From Campanula takesimana (lineage: Eukaryota; Streptophyta; Magnoliopsida; Asterales; Campanulaceae): a stretch of DNA of 64,000 nucleotides. Each line of letters starts with the position of its first letter. Positions within the stretch are counted from its first letter, which is position 1. Of this stretch, positions 9,506-20,392 are shown piece by piece. The stretch is from NCBI GenBank assembly GCA_026119855.1, contig JAOWBW010000223.1:558001-622000 (forward strand). The letters are read 5' to 3'. A program made the translations under genes and the position numbers. The notes under the pieces are model-generated. The model was not told the origin of the DNA, did no database searches, and was given only the letters and a program-made list of their open reading frames with translations.

Positions 9506-12137
9506 TTTCCCCAGTCCCCTGTGTATCTATTTTTCTTTGAACTGTACACCTTATTATATATGGCAGGATCGTACATCTACCAAAGCAGCGAGAGGTTAAG
9601 CAGTTGTTCTAGCAGTTTGAATTTCCTTTATGTTGGCATCACGACCGTGTGAAAGATTCACATATATTGTTTTGGTCAGTAGGGTACTACGGTCTCATAA
9701 TTTGAAATTATTCTGTGAGGGCATTTAGTAATTTTATCTTCTCAAAATGCTGGTGTATATTTTTAAAGTCAAGCTCATGCACATGAGGTTGAGAAAAAGT
9801 AAAAAAAAAAAAAAGGAGTCTTTATGATGGCGACTTTAAGATAACAACTAACCATAGGAGAACTTTCAAAATCCCCCAATTTAAGCACTATGAGGTATTG
9901 ATCTTACCAGAAGATAGCTAGCTTTCTGTTGAATTAATATACGATTTGCTTAAGTAGCCACTAAGAAAGATATTTAGATAGAGTGAATCATGCCAGAAAA
10001 CTTCTTTAAAGAAGTTGAGCTACCTCAACTCCAGAAAAAAGTCAATGGAGTTGTGTTTCCTGCAGTCTTGTCCCCAGATGCCCACAACGATAAGAGTATG
10101 AGTCAAACTCTCTCACCTGACTGAGGCTATTGAAGATCATAAGCCATGGCTTGAATCTCTCCTTTGTAAGAGTGGAGCTATTTTCTTCCGTGGCTTCCCA
10201 GCTACATCTCCGTCCCACTTCAATGCTGTTGTTGAAGCTTTCGACTACCCTGAAATGCCTTATATTGGCGGTCGTGGCCTTCCCCAAGTCCTTGGTCGAG
10301 TTTCCTCTGCTAATGAAGCTCCACCCCATCAGATAGTTTCATAACGAAATGGCTTATGTAAGCTATATTTTACCCTTATTATTCACTTTTATATGCTATG
10401 TTGTTTGTTATTTCTACTATCTCATTTCATATTTGCTTATTTTCCTACATCCTCAAGTCAATACTGATCACATGATCTCAGCTCGAGGACTTAACTATAA
10501 GACTTGACTCTGCTGGAATTAAGTTGGTCCCTCTATGTTCTCATGTTACAGCTTTGGTTGACTTTATTTATATCACTGAGTTATTTCCATATTTGGGTAT
10601 GTTTATTTTGTGCTAAAAGGAGTGTTTAGTTTCAAATAAAGCCTTGTTTGAATTTCGTGATTATAGTTTTTGGGTCAAACCTATATCCGAGAATCTGTGT
10701 TGTTTACCTATTCTTGAACTCACTATGTGATTGTGATCTCATAGGCTTCTGAATTTCCCACCAAAATATTATTCTTCTGTGAAGTAGAACCAGGGAGCGG
10801 AGGTGAAACTGCCATAGTTCCAGGCCATGTCATATATGGTAAGATGAAAGAGAGGCGTCCTGAATTTGTCAAACAACTGGAAGAGCATGGTTTGATCTAT
10901 GCAAGGCATATGCCAGATGAGGATGATCCTTTGTCCCTAACTGGCCGTGGGTGGAAGTCAACTTTCTCAACTGACGACAAGAGCATCGGCGAGCAAAGGT
11001 TTGTGGTTTGACCTTTTTATTTTCCACTCATAATTATTTTGCACTTATTAATAAGAACATGGCGAATCGTACTCAATTTGGTCATCCTGTTTTAGTACAA
11101 CAACAACAACAACAACATTACCCCAGTGCCGCAAAGGCTCCCACCTATGGTGGGGTAAGGGGGGGTCGGATGTACGCAGCCTTGCCCCTGTATTAAAGCA
11201 CAGAGAGGCTGTTTCCAGATGACCCATGATGAAAATTGCGTCGAAATTGCATGGACTGACTGCTGCTTCATCACAAAGAAGCGCAGACAGTTTAGTGACC
11301 CATTTTGCTTTATTCCATCATATTCCCAAGCCAAAAAATAGTGAGTCTTTGGTCATCCTGTTTTAGTACATATTAATAATTATGTACTCACACACACGCG
11401 CGCGCGCACACGCACACACACACACACTCACCTATATGCATACACAAACAATATATAAATACACAAATACATGCACATATGTACACACACTTACATATAC
11501 GCGCATACATATGCGCGCGTGCACACATATATGCGTGCGACACCCGCATGACGCATCTATACCCTCACATATATGTACGCATATGCTCACGCACACACAT
11601 ATACACCTGTATACACACACACACACACACACACATATGCACACACACACATATATGCAAATACACACACATGATGCGCATGCGCATACACACAAGTGTG
11701 TGTGAGTATGCATCCTGCAACGTAATTCCCTTGCTAGAGGACCACAAGTTAACTAAGTTTACCATCACAGGGCTGCTAAGATGGGAATGAAATTAGAGTG
11801 GACAGAGAAAGGCGTATACATTAAAACATATCCAAAGCCAGCTATCAAATATGATGAGGCGAGTCAACGGAAAACTTGGTTTAATAACCTAGCTGTTTCT
11901 TACACAAGTGACGAAGATGCTGAGCATTATGATCCGCATAAGTCTGTCACGTTTGGTGATGGAAAAACTTTGCCTGCTGATGCTGTTCACGAGTGTCTGA
12001 AAATCATGGACGAGGAATGTGTTGCCATTCCGTGGAGAAAAGGTGACATTCTACTTGTCGATAATTTGACAGTTCTTCATTCTCGGTTACCTTTGCTTAG
12101 CCCGCCTCGTCGGATACTAGCTTCCCTTTGCAAATGA
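8688..12137 (+). CDS. Clavaminate-synthase-like oxygenase, mosaic of units 3 and 4
   Basis: Exon 1 of unit 3 (8688-9059) is open and ends in phase 0, but no exon 2 or 3 follows it within its own unit. Unit 4 has a broken exon 1 but intact exon 2 (10745-10998) and exon 3 (11771-12137). Joining 8688-9059 to these gives 330 residues in frame, with H119-x-E121, H312 and the PPRR arginines all present. I therefore propose one gene whose 1.7-kb first intron contains a decayed second promoter and exon 1. The family is TauD/TfdA Fe(II)/2OG oxygenase with unknown substrate. The start ATG at 8688 (MPEN) is shared with unit 2; an upstream GTG frame is not needed. Intron 2 holds a CA-rich microsatellite and a SINE-like segment. 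The joint has not been seen in a transcript; if splicing fails, both halves are pseudogenes. Confidence 0.65.
9990..10357 (+). pseudogene. Decayed duplicate exon 1 of oxygenase unit 4
   Basis: It aligns along its length with the intact exon 1 at 8688-9059. It has one extra A in the AAA at 10105-10107, which runs into TGA at 10122-10124. It also has a 3-base loss in the GGRG(L)..Q segment and a 5-base loss near 10337-10341 that removes the metal-binding histidine of the HxE motif and makes TAA. The donor GTAAGC after GCTTAT is intact, so it could still be wrongly included in transcripts. It lies inside the proposed intron 1 of the mosaic gene. Confidence 0.85.
11093..11225. repeat. SINE-like dispersed segment in intron 2
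   Basis: A CAA microsatellite is followed by a GC-richer block with CCCAGTGCCGCAAAGGCTCC, a run of seven Gs, TCGGATGTACGCAGCCTT and GCACAGAGAGGCTGTTTCC. I recognise the last motifs as part of a dispersed sequence common in dicot introns, possibly SINE-derived; that is from memory and not certain. No clear target duplication was found. Confidence 0.35.
11380..11705. repeat. CA/TG-rich microsatellite, alternating purine-pyrimidine
   Basis: About 325 bases of ACACAC, ATATAT, GCGCGC and CATATG-type repeats, in intron 2 of the mosaic oxygenase gene. Open reading frames run through it on both strands because the repeat lacks stops; they are low-complexity (THTHTH, CVCVCV) and not genes. Confidence 0.95.
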
Positions 12138-13285
12138 AAAAAAGGGGGGATACAGGCCGGTGTTGGAAGTTGACCAAACAATGGTGTCGATTTTATCATT
12201 CTAATGAAATTATAAAAATTGTAACTGATAAATCATTAAATGGTTTATTAATTAATAACAAATTATAAAATTTCGTTGTGATTATTATATTGACCACAAT
12301 GTATGGTCAAAGTTGACGTGAGTTGACCATAAAAGTCAAATGAGACAAACTTTTCGGGACAGAGAGTTTTTTTCCTCACCTCTTTTCATTTTTCATTGTT
12401 CAGTGAGGATTTCATGATGATTTAGATATGCCGACCCAAAAAAAAAAAAAAAAAGTTTTGTTTGATGTTGTTGTTGTTGTTCTTTTCCAGTTCCTCGGAT
12501 TCTCACTTTCTTTCAATTATTGATTGCAGACAATATTTTGTTAGAAGTTAGTATTTTCCATGTAAATGATGGCGGATTAATGTATTGGACTATATACTTT
12601 CTTTAATCTTATGCATGAAAGTGTTATAGTACTATTTAATTTTGGTTTTGTGTAATCATGTTTTTTTTTTTTTTATGTTATTAAAATTACTTAAAAACCA
12701 TCTTTTTAATGGAGGGGGGAATTGATATAGAAATATAGTTGAAAGCGTGCTCAAATATTCCTTTAGATTCAATTGACTAAATTCTATTATGATTTCATTT
12801 CATTTCTTATGTCAATATTCATCAATTGGGTCCCTTAATGCCTACTTCAAATGAAAAGGTGCAAGTACTAACCTCAATAATTAGAAAGTTAGGTAATTAA
12901 CTGCAAGTGCTAGGGTTTGATCCCTCTCCTCGTCTCTTTATGGCATGGATATTGTCAAAAAAAAAATAAAAAAATTGCAAGCGCTAGGACCGAAATGATT
13001 CAAGTATTACCAAATCAAAGTCTCAATAATTTAATTACAGTGTTGAGCGATGTTACGGCCACAAAATAAGCTCACAAAATGAGGTGACGATATTTTATTG
13101 GTTGCATCGATAATGGACCCGCCACACTCTACTTAAAAACACAATAAAATCGTTATACCTAAGATTTTGTGAGCAAAATTTTGCGACTTTTTTATGCCCC
13201 TAATATTATTCTTACATTGTTTCACTATGAATTTTCACGATGTGTATCATTTGTCCGATCCGATTTGGTGCACCCAATCAGAAAT
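12138..13285. other. Intergenic between oxygenase units 4 and 5
   Basis: AT-rich, with a degenerate MITE-like inverted segment at about 12170-12365 (block AATGAAATTATAAAAATTG mirrored by CAAATTATAAAATTTCG) and poly-A/poly-T tracts. It also holds the small retroposon listed at 12915-12975. No gene seen. Confidence 0.5.
12915..12975 (+). mobile_element. Short A-tailed retroposon (SINE 3' part)
   Basis: Two near-identical 13-bp flanks, TGCAAGTGCTAGG at 12902-12914 and TGCAAGCGCTAGG at 12976-12988, enclose 61 bases ending in an A-rich tail. The junction contains GGTTTGATCCC, a good pol III B box. This fits a truncated tRNA-derived SINE with a target-site duplication. Confidence 0.45.
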
Positions 13286-13515
13286 ACTCTCTCTGTCCCA
13301 TTTTAAGGTTCTTACTTTCCTTTTTAGTCTGTCCCAAATTAAGGTTCTTACTTTGTTTTATTACTTAAAATGAAAAGTGGGACCTACTTGTCATTCTTAC
13401 AACAAAAACTCTCTACCCACTTTCTCCCTCCTACTTTACTTTTTATACTCACAACATTTATTTATTTTCTTAATCTCCGTGCAAAGTCAAACTAAGAAAT
13501 TTAAACCGGAGGGAG
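13286..13515. mobile_element. Stowaway-like MITE upstream of unit 5
   Basis: Ends CTCTCTCTGTCCC and CCGGAGGGAG, flanked by TA. It stops 78 bases before the start codon of unit 5, so it forms part of that promoter. Confidence 0.7.
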
Positions 13516-13593
13516 TACTAAAGTGGGATATAAAACGAGGTGTACATCTACTCAAACAGAAGGGAAAGAGAAAGAAAAGAAGAATATTGAGAA

Positions 13594-15419
13594 ATGGGAG
13601 ATAATTATTTTGCACAAGTGAGGTACCCCAACAGAAAATTTACGACGGAATTCGATTTCCGACGGTACTATCCCCTAATAACACCACTTGTACTGTACAA
13701 CTGCAAGATGGTATTAGGGATCATAAGGCCTGGCTGGAGTCTCTTCTTCACAAAACTGGTGCTATTCTCTTCCGAGGCTTCCCTCTATCTTCTCCTTCCG
13801 ACTTCAACGACGTCGTTGAGGCCTTTGGCTACGACGAGCTCCTCTACTTTGGTGGGGCCGCCCTCCGTACAAGTGTCGTCGGACGTGTCTACACCGCCAA
13901 CGACGGCCCTCTTGATCAGCCTATTCATTTCCATCACGAAATGTCTTCGGTATACTTTTTTTCTTCTTTTTTTTAAAAAAATAAATAAAAATAAATTAAA
14001 ACGATGAGTTAATTTTGAAACCTGTTTGGTCTTATTTATCAAATACTCATTCCGTCGCAAAAAGTTCCGTCGCAAAAGATAGTCCTTTTGTTGGTCAACG
14101 TATGTGAATTTTGTGCAAATATTAGTGTCAATATAATTATCATGGTGAAATTCTATAAATTATTGTTGACAAATCATTAAATGATTTGTAATTGCGTTTG
14201 AATGGTTAGATTATTATTAATCTTTTGTTAAAGTTAAATTGTGTTGATCGTCACAAGTAAGATGAAACTCATTATTTTTATGGACTGAGGTAGTGTAAAT
14301 TTGTGCAGTGATATTTTCCCTTAAACATCAATTTTCCTTATTTGCTTGGAACTCAATGGTTTTCTTAAGCAGCAACCTGAGTTCCCGTCTAAATTATTTT
14401 TCTACTGCTACGAACAACCGGGAAAGGGGGGAGAAACTCCCATAGTTCTAAGCCACATCTTATACGTGAGGATGAAAGAAAAGAATCCAGAGTTTGTTAC
14501 AGAACTAGAAGAGCATGGTTTAATATATACGCGAATACTGAGTGAGGAGGACGATCTTTCATCACCAATCGGTCGTGGCTGGAAATCAACGTTCTTGACT
14601 AACGACAAGAGCCTTGCAGAGAAAAGGTCCGTGTTCAAATTTCCAATCAACTATTTCTGTAAGTCTCCAAAAGATGGTCATATTTGACTGTTGATGATCA
14701 ACACAAAGGAACTTTGATCAAATATTAAGAATCAATCTAATCATCCTTATGAAATTCTAAAAGTTGCTTTCGGTAAAGCATTAAGTGAATTTATCAATAA
14801 CAATTTTTAGGAAAACGAACAACTTCTATTCTCGGAGCTGAGGTAGCCATTTTCAATAACTACATCCCTGATAGATGAAAAGGCACGAATCACACGTACT
14901 ATGTACAAACTTCTGATATCACTAGGACGATGAGATTGACATTAATGTTTGATCAAAGTTAACTTGTTTTGACCATCAACAGTTAAATTGGACACTTTTT
15001 AACGGAGGTCGTATAGTCATGTTAAATATCTACTTACTTATAACCTTAACGAGGCTTTGAAACTCTAACAAAAGTATTTGATCAGAGCTGCTGAGCAGGG
15101 GATGAAGCTGGAATGGGTTGCGAATGCGGCGAAAACTATACGTGGTCCTCTTCCAGGTATAAAGTGTGATGAAACGAGGGGGGGTCGCAAGATTTGGTTC
15201 AATACAATCTTAACTGGGAAGAAGGAAATGACATTAGGGAATGGTAAATCTTTGCCTGATAATATCGTTAATGATTGTTTGAAAATTGCGAATGAGGAAT
15301 GTGTTGCGATTCCTTGGCAAAAAGGTGACATTCTCTTTCTGGATAATCTAGCGGTTCTTCATGCTAGACGCCCGTTAATTACACCGCCTCGCCGGATTCT
15401 AGCTTCCCTTTGCAAGTAA
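13594..15419 (+). pseudogene. Clavaminate-synthase-like oxygenase, unit 5, exon 1 frameshift
   Basis: Same TauD/TfdA family as the other units. Exons are 13594-13949, 14373-14626 and 15086-15419. From the ATG at 13594 the frame matches the family for nine codons (to GCACAAGT), then one base is missing at about 13619/13620; the +2 frame continues with EVPQQ, VFP-like and KAWLESLLHKTGAILFRGF motifs to the end of exon 1. Without this loss the protein would be about 314 residues. Exon 3 is 33 bases shorter than in siblings, an in-frame loss of 11 codons after the WFN motif. The FHHEM metal motif, VLHAR histidine and PPRR arginines remain. No in-frame ATG exists just downstream, so I call a pseudogene; an assembly error of one base would make it a gene. 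Confidence 0.75.
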
Positions 15420-15460
15420 AAGGAAGAAGTCGATCATTTTCTTTTGTATGATATTTATTA

Positions 15461-15715
15461 CTCCCTCCGTCTCAAAATAGATGTCGTTTTGAGAGTTATT
15501 TTTTGTCTCAAAATACATGTCGTTTTACTATTTTCAATGCTATTTTGTTGTTGTATACCAACTCTACCCTTATTAATGATAGTGGACTATCTCTTAAATA
15601 ATTGCCTAGGTAATTGCATTACTTAGGGGTATATAAGACTTTTTCACATACATTAATTGTATTTCTTAATATGTGTAAAGTGGTTGAAACGACATCTATT
15701 TTGAGACGGAGGGAG
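15461..15715. mobile_element. Stowaway-like MITE, twin of 43287-43550
   Basis: Ends CTCCCTCCGTCTC and GAGACGGAGGGAG with TA flanks. The interior, including CATGTCGTTTTACTATTTTCA and AATTGTATTTCTTAATATG, is nearly the same as in the copy 28 kb away at 43287-43550. Confidence 0.9.
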
Positions 15716-16985
15716 TAGTATTGTAGTAGTTCAGTTTATGAATGGGATATTGAATGAAAGAGATGATAATGTGAGCTGATACTTAGACGAAGTTTCACTT
15801 GGTTGTATTTTATTTAGAAGGTTTAATTTTGGTTGAACCATTCGTATTTTCACAAATTACGGAGTAGTATCTAATTTCGTGCTATAATCTGCAATTTATG
15901 GGTCGGGGTGAAAGTTTCACAAGTACACAATTGTGAAGGGAAAAAAAAAAAAGGACAAAAAAAGTATGATGGATTTGTGCTGTAATCTGCAATTTTTGGG
16001 TTGGGATGAAAAGTTTACCAAAATACAAAATTGTATGAGGAAAAAAACAAGTATAATGGTTAAGTCAAAAAGAACGACCCAAAATGCACACTCTTATGGA
16101 TCTAGGGTCTATCTGTTGTGTAGTTAGACTGTGTAATAGTTTCGGTCTAATAGTTTCATTTTTATATATTCCGGATGACTACACATTAATTTCATATTAG
16201 TCGTTTCATTTTGTCATAACCCAGACCATTAGATTATTCATCAAGGGTAGTATTATCTTTTGACTCCCCCCCCCCCCCCCCCCAACAAGACTCATTTGTG
16301 AATGATCTAATCTGAATTGTTGAATAATCAACCTTGTGTGTGCAGTTGGATGGCTTGTTTGGTCATCCCTCAAGTACCTATAAGTATAAGCATAGAATAA
16401 CGAAGTAAACTCAAGAACTGCTACGGTTCTGAAAAAGAAGTGTTGGTATTATTACACAGGAGCCAGATAGCAAAAAGTTTCAACAACTGTTATTTACAAA
16501 AATGATCTAATTTGAGGAGTTTCGATTATTTACAAAAATGTTATTGCGCGTTTTTCAAATAATTTTGATTATTTACAAAAACGTCACCGCGCACTTAAAA
16601 TCACATTTTTCCTATTCATTGGTAAAAACCCGTTTTACAAAAGCGCAACCCTTGACCAACGAGGCTAGACCTTCTTCCTTGTCAGTTTTTTTTTGCTTTT
16701 TCTCTCATTTTATTTTCGGCTATCTCATTACTACTCGGCTACTCCCTCGTTTCTTAAAAACTTCGACAGAGAAATCACACATCTACAATTTTAACCCTGC
16801 CCTGATTTAGAACATCATTCACTCTATATTTAAAATTTGTGATGAGATAATTGTGTGATTCAACATGGTTGACCTTGAGGAAATTAAGCCCTAATTTAAT
16901 AAACTGAAATTAACCAGTTTGTTGGAGATGTTTGACCATAAGGACACATCAAGCCTATTAAAATGGACAATAATTCACGAGAATT
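15716..16985. other. Intergenic, no gene seen
   Basis: AT-rich. Two related stretches near 15885-15960 and 15960-16040 share GTAATCTGCAATTT and AAATTGT, a decayed duplication. A C homopolymer is at 16266-16283. Near 16490-16580 the string ATTTACAAAAA recurs three times. No coding evidence. Confidence 0.5.
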
Positions 16986-17140
16986 TTTTGGGGGAAACTA
17001 ATTTCTCCACAAGTTATAAAAAAAGTCATGTTTTTATAGGGGTTAAAGTTTAGGGTTTAGGGTTTAGGCCCTTTAGGGTTTAAGAAGGGTTAAAAAACAG
17101 GACTTTTTATAACTTATGGAGGAACTAGTTTCCCCCAAAA
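16986..17140. mobile_element. Foldback MITE with telomere-like core
   Basis: The ends are inverted copies over about 40 bases (GGGGGAAACTA.. at 16990 and TAGTTTCCCCC to 17136). Between them lie three head-to-tail TTTAGGG units and one more after a short break (17047-17083). The whole can fold into a hairpin with the telomere-like tract in the loop. I find no clear target duplication. Confidence 0.65.
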
Positions 17141-18018
17141 CCCAATTCACTTATTCTAATATTAATTAATGCCCTCTTTAAACCTCTCTTATGAGAGCTA
17201 ACCTTGCAAGCAGTGGCGCTGCGATGGAATTTAATCAATCGACCTTTTTCGAGTATTACCGAGATGATCACCCAAACACAGAGTAGGCTGCTTGAAAAAA
17301 AGCCGGCTAGCTCCAAATCTTAATCTTTTGACTTGGTAGGGACAAACAATTTCTTTCGTAGTAGAAGAGGGTGAACTATGGGGGTAAAATGAATCCCCCT
17401 TAGCACCTTCCTAGCTACGCCTCTGCTTGCAAGGACAGTATGGTCAATAAGCACAATACAAAAAACCTTCTAATATATAACAGAGTTAAAATAGCATTTA
17501 GATCTCTATCATTGGTAATGCGACTATGTATTGTTGATGATATTATCATGAAGACAGATCCGTTATTACTAATTACATAAAAAGTTGGACAAATTGTTAA
17601 TAAACTAAAGTACGTATTTAAAAGAAAAATTGAAATAATTTGATAGTACGTACCTTTTGTAGAAAAATAATCCGCGTTTTCGGATGGGATAAAGGGAGAG
17701 GTTGAGGAGAGAGAGAAAGTGGACAAAATGATGGAATCAGGCATGTTTTTATTGCACAAACCCTGCAGAAATAGATCATGCAAATCCTCTTTTCGACTTT
17801 CTCTTCCTTCTTCTTATAGGCTCTCCCCGGGGTCTGCCTTTATTAAATGAACAAATTATAAATAAAAATACAATTAAAATTTGGCAGCAGCAGCCCCCTC
17901 TTATTTACTCCTCAAAAGGACAGTTTCTTGATTAACTACTTAATCTTGTGATTAACTAAGTATGCACTTTTATCATTACAAGTTTTTCATAACATTCTTT
18001 TTCTTCTTCTTTCTTTTA
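17141..18018. other. Intergenic, no gene seen
   Basis: A 122-codon frame on the minus strand at 17415-17783 is AT-rich, Ser/Leu/Ile-rich and matches nothing I recognise; it is probably chance. No other structure stands out. Confidence 0.45.
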
Positions 18019-18196
18019 CTCCCTCCGTCCCAAATGATCTTCGCGTTTGACTATTCAAACTTTTTAAGGATATGAAGTCTTGTTTCACTAGTCATGCTTT
18101 GTTAATGCACTTTTAAGCCCAAATTGTAAAAATTAAAAGAACTTTTTGGGACAATGAGAAATGACAATTGAGAAGATCATTTTGAGACGGAGGGAG
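18019..18196. mobile_element. Stowaway-like MITE, short subfamily
   Basis: Ends CTCCCTCCGTCCC and GAGACGGAGGGAG with TA flanks. The interior (GATCTTC, TTTGACTATTCAAAC, GTGAAGCA-like) relates it to the copies at 30584, 59147 and 60567, though in the opposite orientation of its core. Confidence 0.85.
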
Positions 18197-18782
18197 TATA
18201 AGAAAAGGAATCTTTGCTGCTTCAAAAGAAAAAGGAATTTTTGCTACATTCATTTATGTTAGAGAAAAAATAAGAATGATGAAGAAAAACAAAATAAACA
18301 CACACACACGAACACACATTTTTTACGTAGTTCACTAATTTATCTACGTCCACAAGTGTAGGAAAAATATATTACTTTCATTGACAATTACAAAAGACGA
18401 TCTCACTAATTTAGTTGCACAAATTATTGAGCTCTATAATTACGCCGACCTAAATTTAGGATTATAGATCTCTACTCGCATCTCTCAAAGATAACCGAAA
18501 AAAATAAGCTAGAGAGAGGGTAATATTTATAGCCATAAATACTTAAATCCCTAGAGGAGAATGAACCATATTTCTTATGTACAAAATAACTGGAATCCTA
18601 TTTCTTGGATACTAAGTAATTCTAGCATTTAATTCTTGAACAATTTCATATACCAATAAGAAACATAATTAAACCACTAAACCTTAATTCTTATAGCAAA
18701 AGTATTCTTTTTACCAATTTAAGTCCCAATAATTACTTGACTTTTCACGAACATATCCTTCACCAAATGTTTTTGACAAACA
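18197..18782. other. Intergenic, no gene seen
   Basis: AT-rich with a short CA run at 18299-18308. No open frame or repeat boundary that I can support. Confidence 0.4.
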
Positions 18783-20010
18783 CTCATGCGAGACCGTCTC
18801 ACATGGTGAGACGGATCCTCCATAGGTCAAACCCATAATCCGCCCAGTTGTAATCCGCCCAAGCTTGTCATTGTCCTCCCAGTGTGCGACACGTGGCGCA
18901 CATTTAAAAAAAAAACTCTCATAATTTTAAAATGCAATATCTTGTGATTTTGAAGTCGAAAAAAAATCTAAAAATACCGGTGTGTTCGTCTCGACGAGAC
19001 GAATAAAACTAGATAGGTCATGATATAGTTTGATTTTATTTTTAAAATATTTTTTAACACACAAAAAAAATTAGGCTTCTCGTCTCCTGAAATGTAACAC
19101 GTTCTTATGAAGAAAGTAACGGTTTGGTCTTAAAAAAGTAACACGTTATTATAAGATGTAACAGCAGTTTCGCAAAATAATATAAATAGTTTTTTTTAGA
19201 AAAAGTAATAATTGAATGTAACACAGTGCATATATGATTGTAATATGCTATATAGATGAATGTAACAGTTTATAGGTTAAATGTTACATTTTTTTATATA
19301 TAAAAAAAAGAGTAAAAAATCATGTATATAATCGGTTTTGCATTTCAATTGAATGTAAAACCCTAGAAAAGTGTTACAATTGAGAGAAAAAAAAGGTTAC
19401 ATTCATTTATTATAAAATGTAACATTAGTTTAGTTGTCAATCTTATGTTATCTTTAATCTAATTCAGCAAAATTGTGGTAAATTTTTGAAGAAAAAAAAA
19501 TGTTACATATGAGAAAAAAGTGTTACATTTCTTTATAAAGAGTGTTACTTGCAAAATAATATAAATAGTTTTTTTGTTAGAAAAAGTAATAATTGAATGT
19601 AACACAGTGCATATATGATTGTAATATGCTATATAGATGAATGTAACAGTTTATAGGTTAAATGTTACATTTTTTTATATAAAAAAAAGAGTAAAAAATC
19701 ATGTATATAATCGGTTTTGCATTTCAATTGAATGTAAAACCCTAAAAAAGTGTTACAATTGAGAAAAAAAAGGTTACATTCATTTATTATAAAATGTAAC
19801 ATTAGTTTAGTTGTCAATCTTATGTTATTTTTAATCTATTTTAGCAAAATTGTGGTACATTTTTGAAGAAAAAAAATATTACATATGAGAAAAAAGTGTT
19901 ACATTTCTTTATAAAGAGTGTTACTTTTGTTGCAAGCAAAAAATGGCAGGGAAAAAAAAGTTGGAGGGCAAAAAAAACAAATTGACTTTAGCTCGGCTGT
20001 GAGTCGTCTC
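18783..20010. mobile_element. TGTAAC-rich element with internal tandem duplication
   Basis: Begins near a GAGACCGTCTCACATGGTGAGACGG hairpin region and ends near GAGTCGTCTCACAGG, which read as weak inverted ends. After a conserved 5' block (TACCGGTGTGTTCGTCTC, GACGAATAAAACTA) the interior is packed with TGTAAC/GTTACA motifs, and 19172-19550 is repeated head to tail at 19551-19925 (period 379). The same layout recurs at 44490-45375, so this is a family. No transposase and no clear target duplication. Confidence 0.65.
19172..19925. repeat. 379-bp direct tandem duplication
   Basis: The two units start GCAAAATAATATAAATAG and differ by only a few substitutions and A/T run lengths, so the duplication is recent. 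Each unit holds about eight TGTAAC or GTTACA motifs. Confidence 0.9.
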
Positions 20011-20392
20011 ACAGGAGTCCACCTCAATGTTTTTTATTCAAATGCATATTCGCAACAATTTCCTTACATCTTCTTTCTTGGACTTCAAGAAAATTCTATA
20101 ATTCTTTAGGTATAACAATAAAATGGTTTATTCTCGCTATTAAGGTGCATGTTTATGTGCAAGTTGGGGAGATTTTGTTTGGTTTTAATATTTTCCCACA
20201 CAATTTTGAATATTATATCCTTTTCTATCTCAAAAATAATAGTAGTTTTATTTGTAACTTTACAGTCAATATTAGTAGTAGTTTTGAACAAATAAAGTTT
20301 TAATTTAATTATTTTAGTAAAATTTAAAAAATCGAAGTAATTGATAAAATGACTAAGTGATTATTTAAAAAAAAATAAGTAATTTAATATTA

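Noticed and set aside
11382..11790. Open frames of about 100 codons on both strands (THTHTH and CVCVCV proteins)
   Set aside because: They are translations of a CA/TG microsatellite that lacks stop codons; no gene signals.
17045..17085. TTTAGGG repeats suggesting a chromosome end
   Set aside because: Only four units, enclosed by the arms of a small foldback element, with ordinary gene-bearing sequence on both sides.
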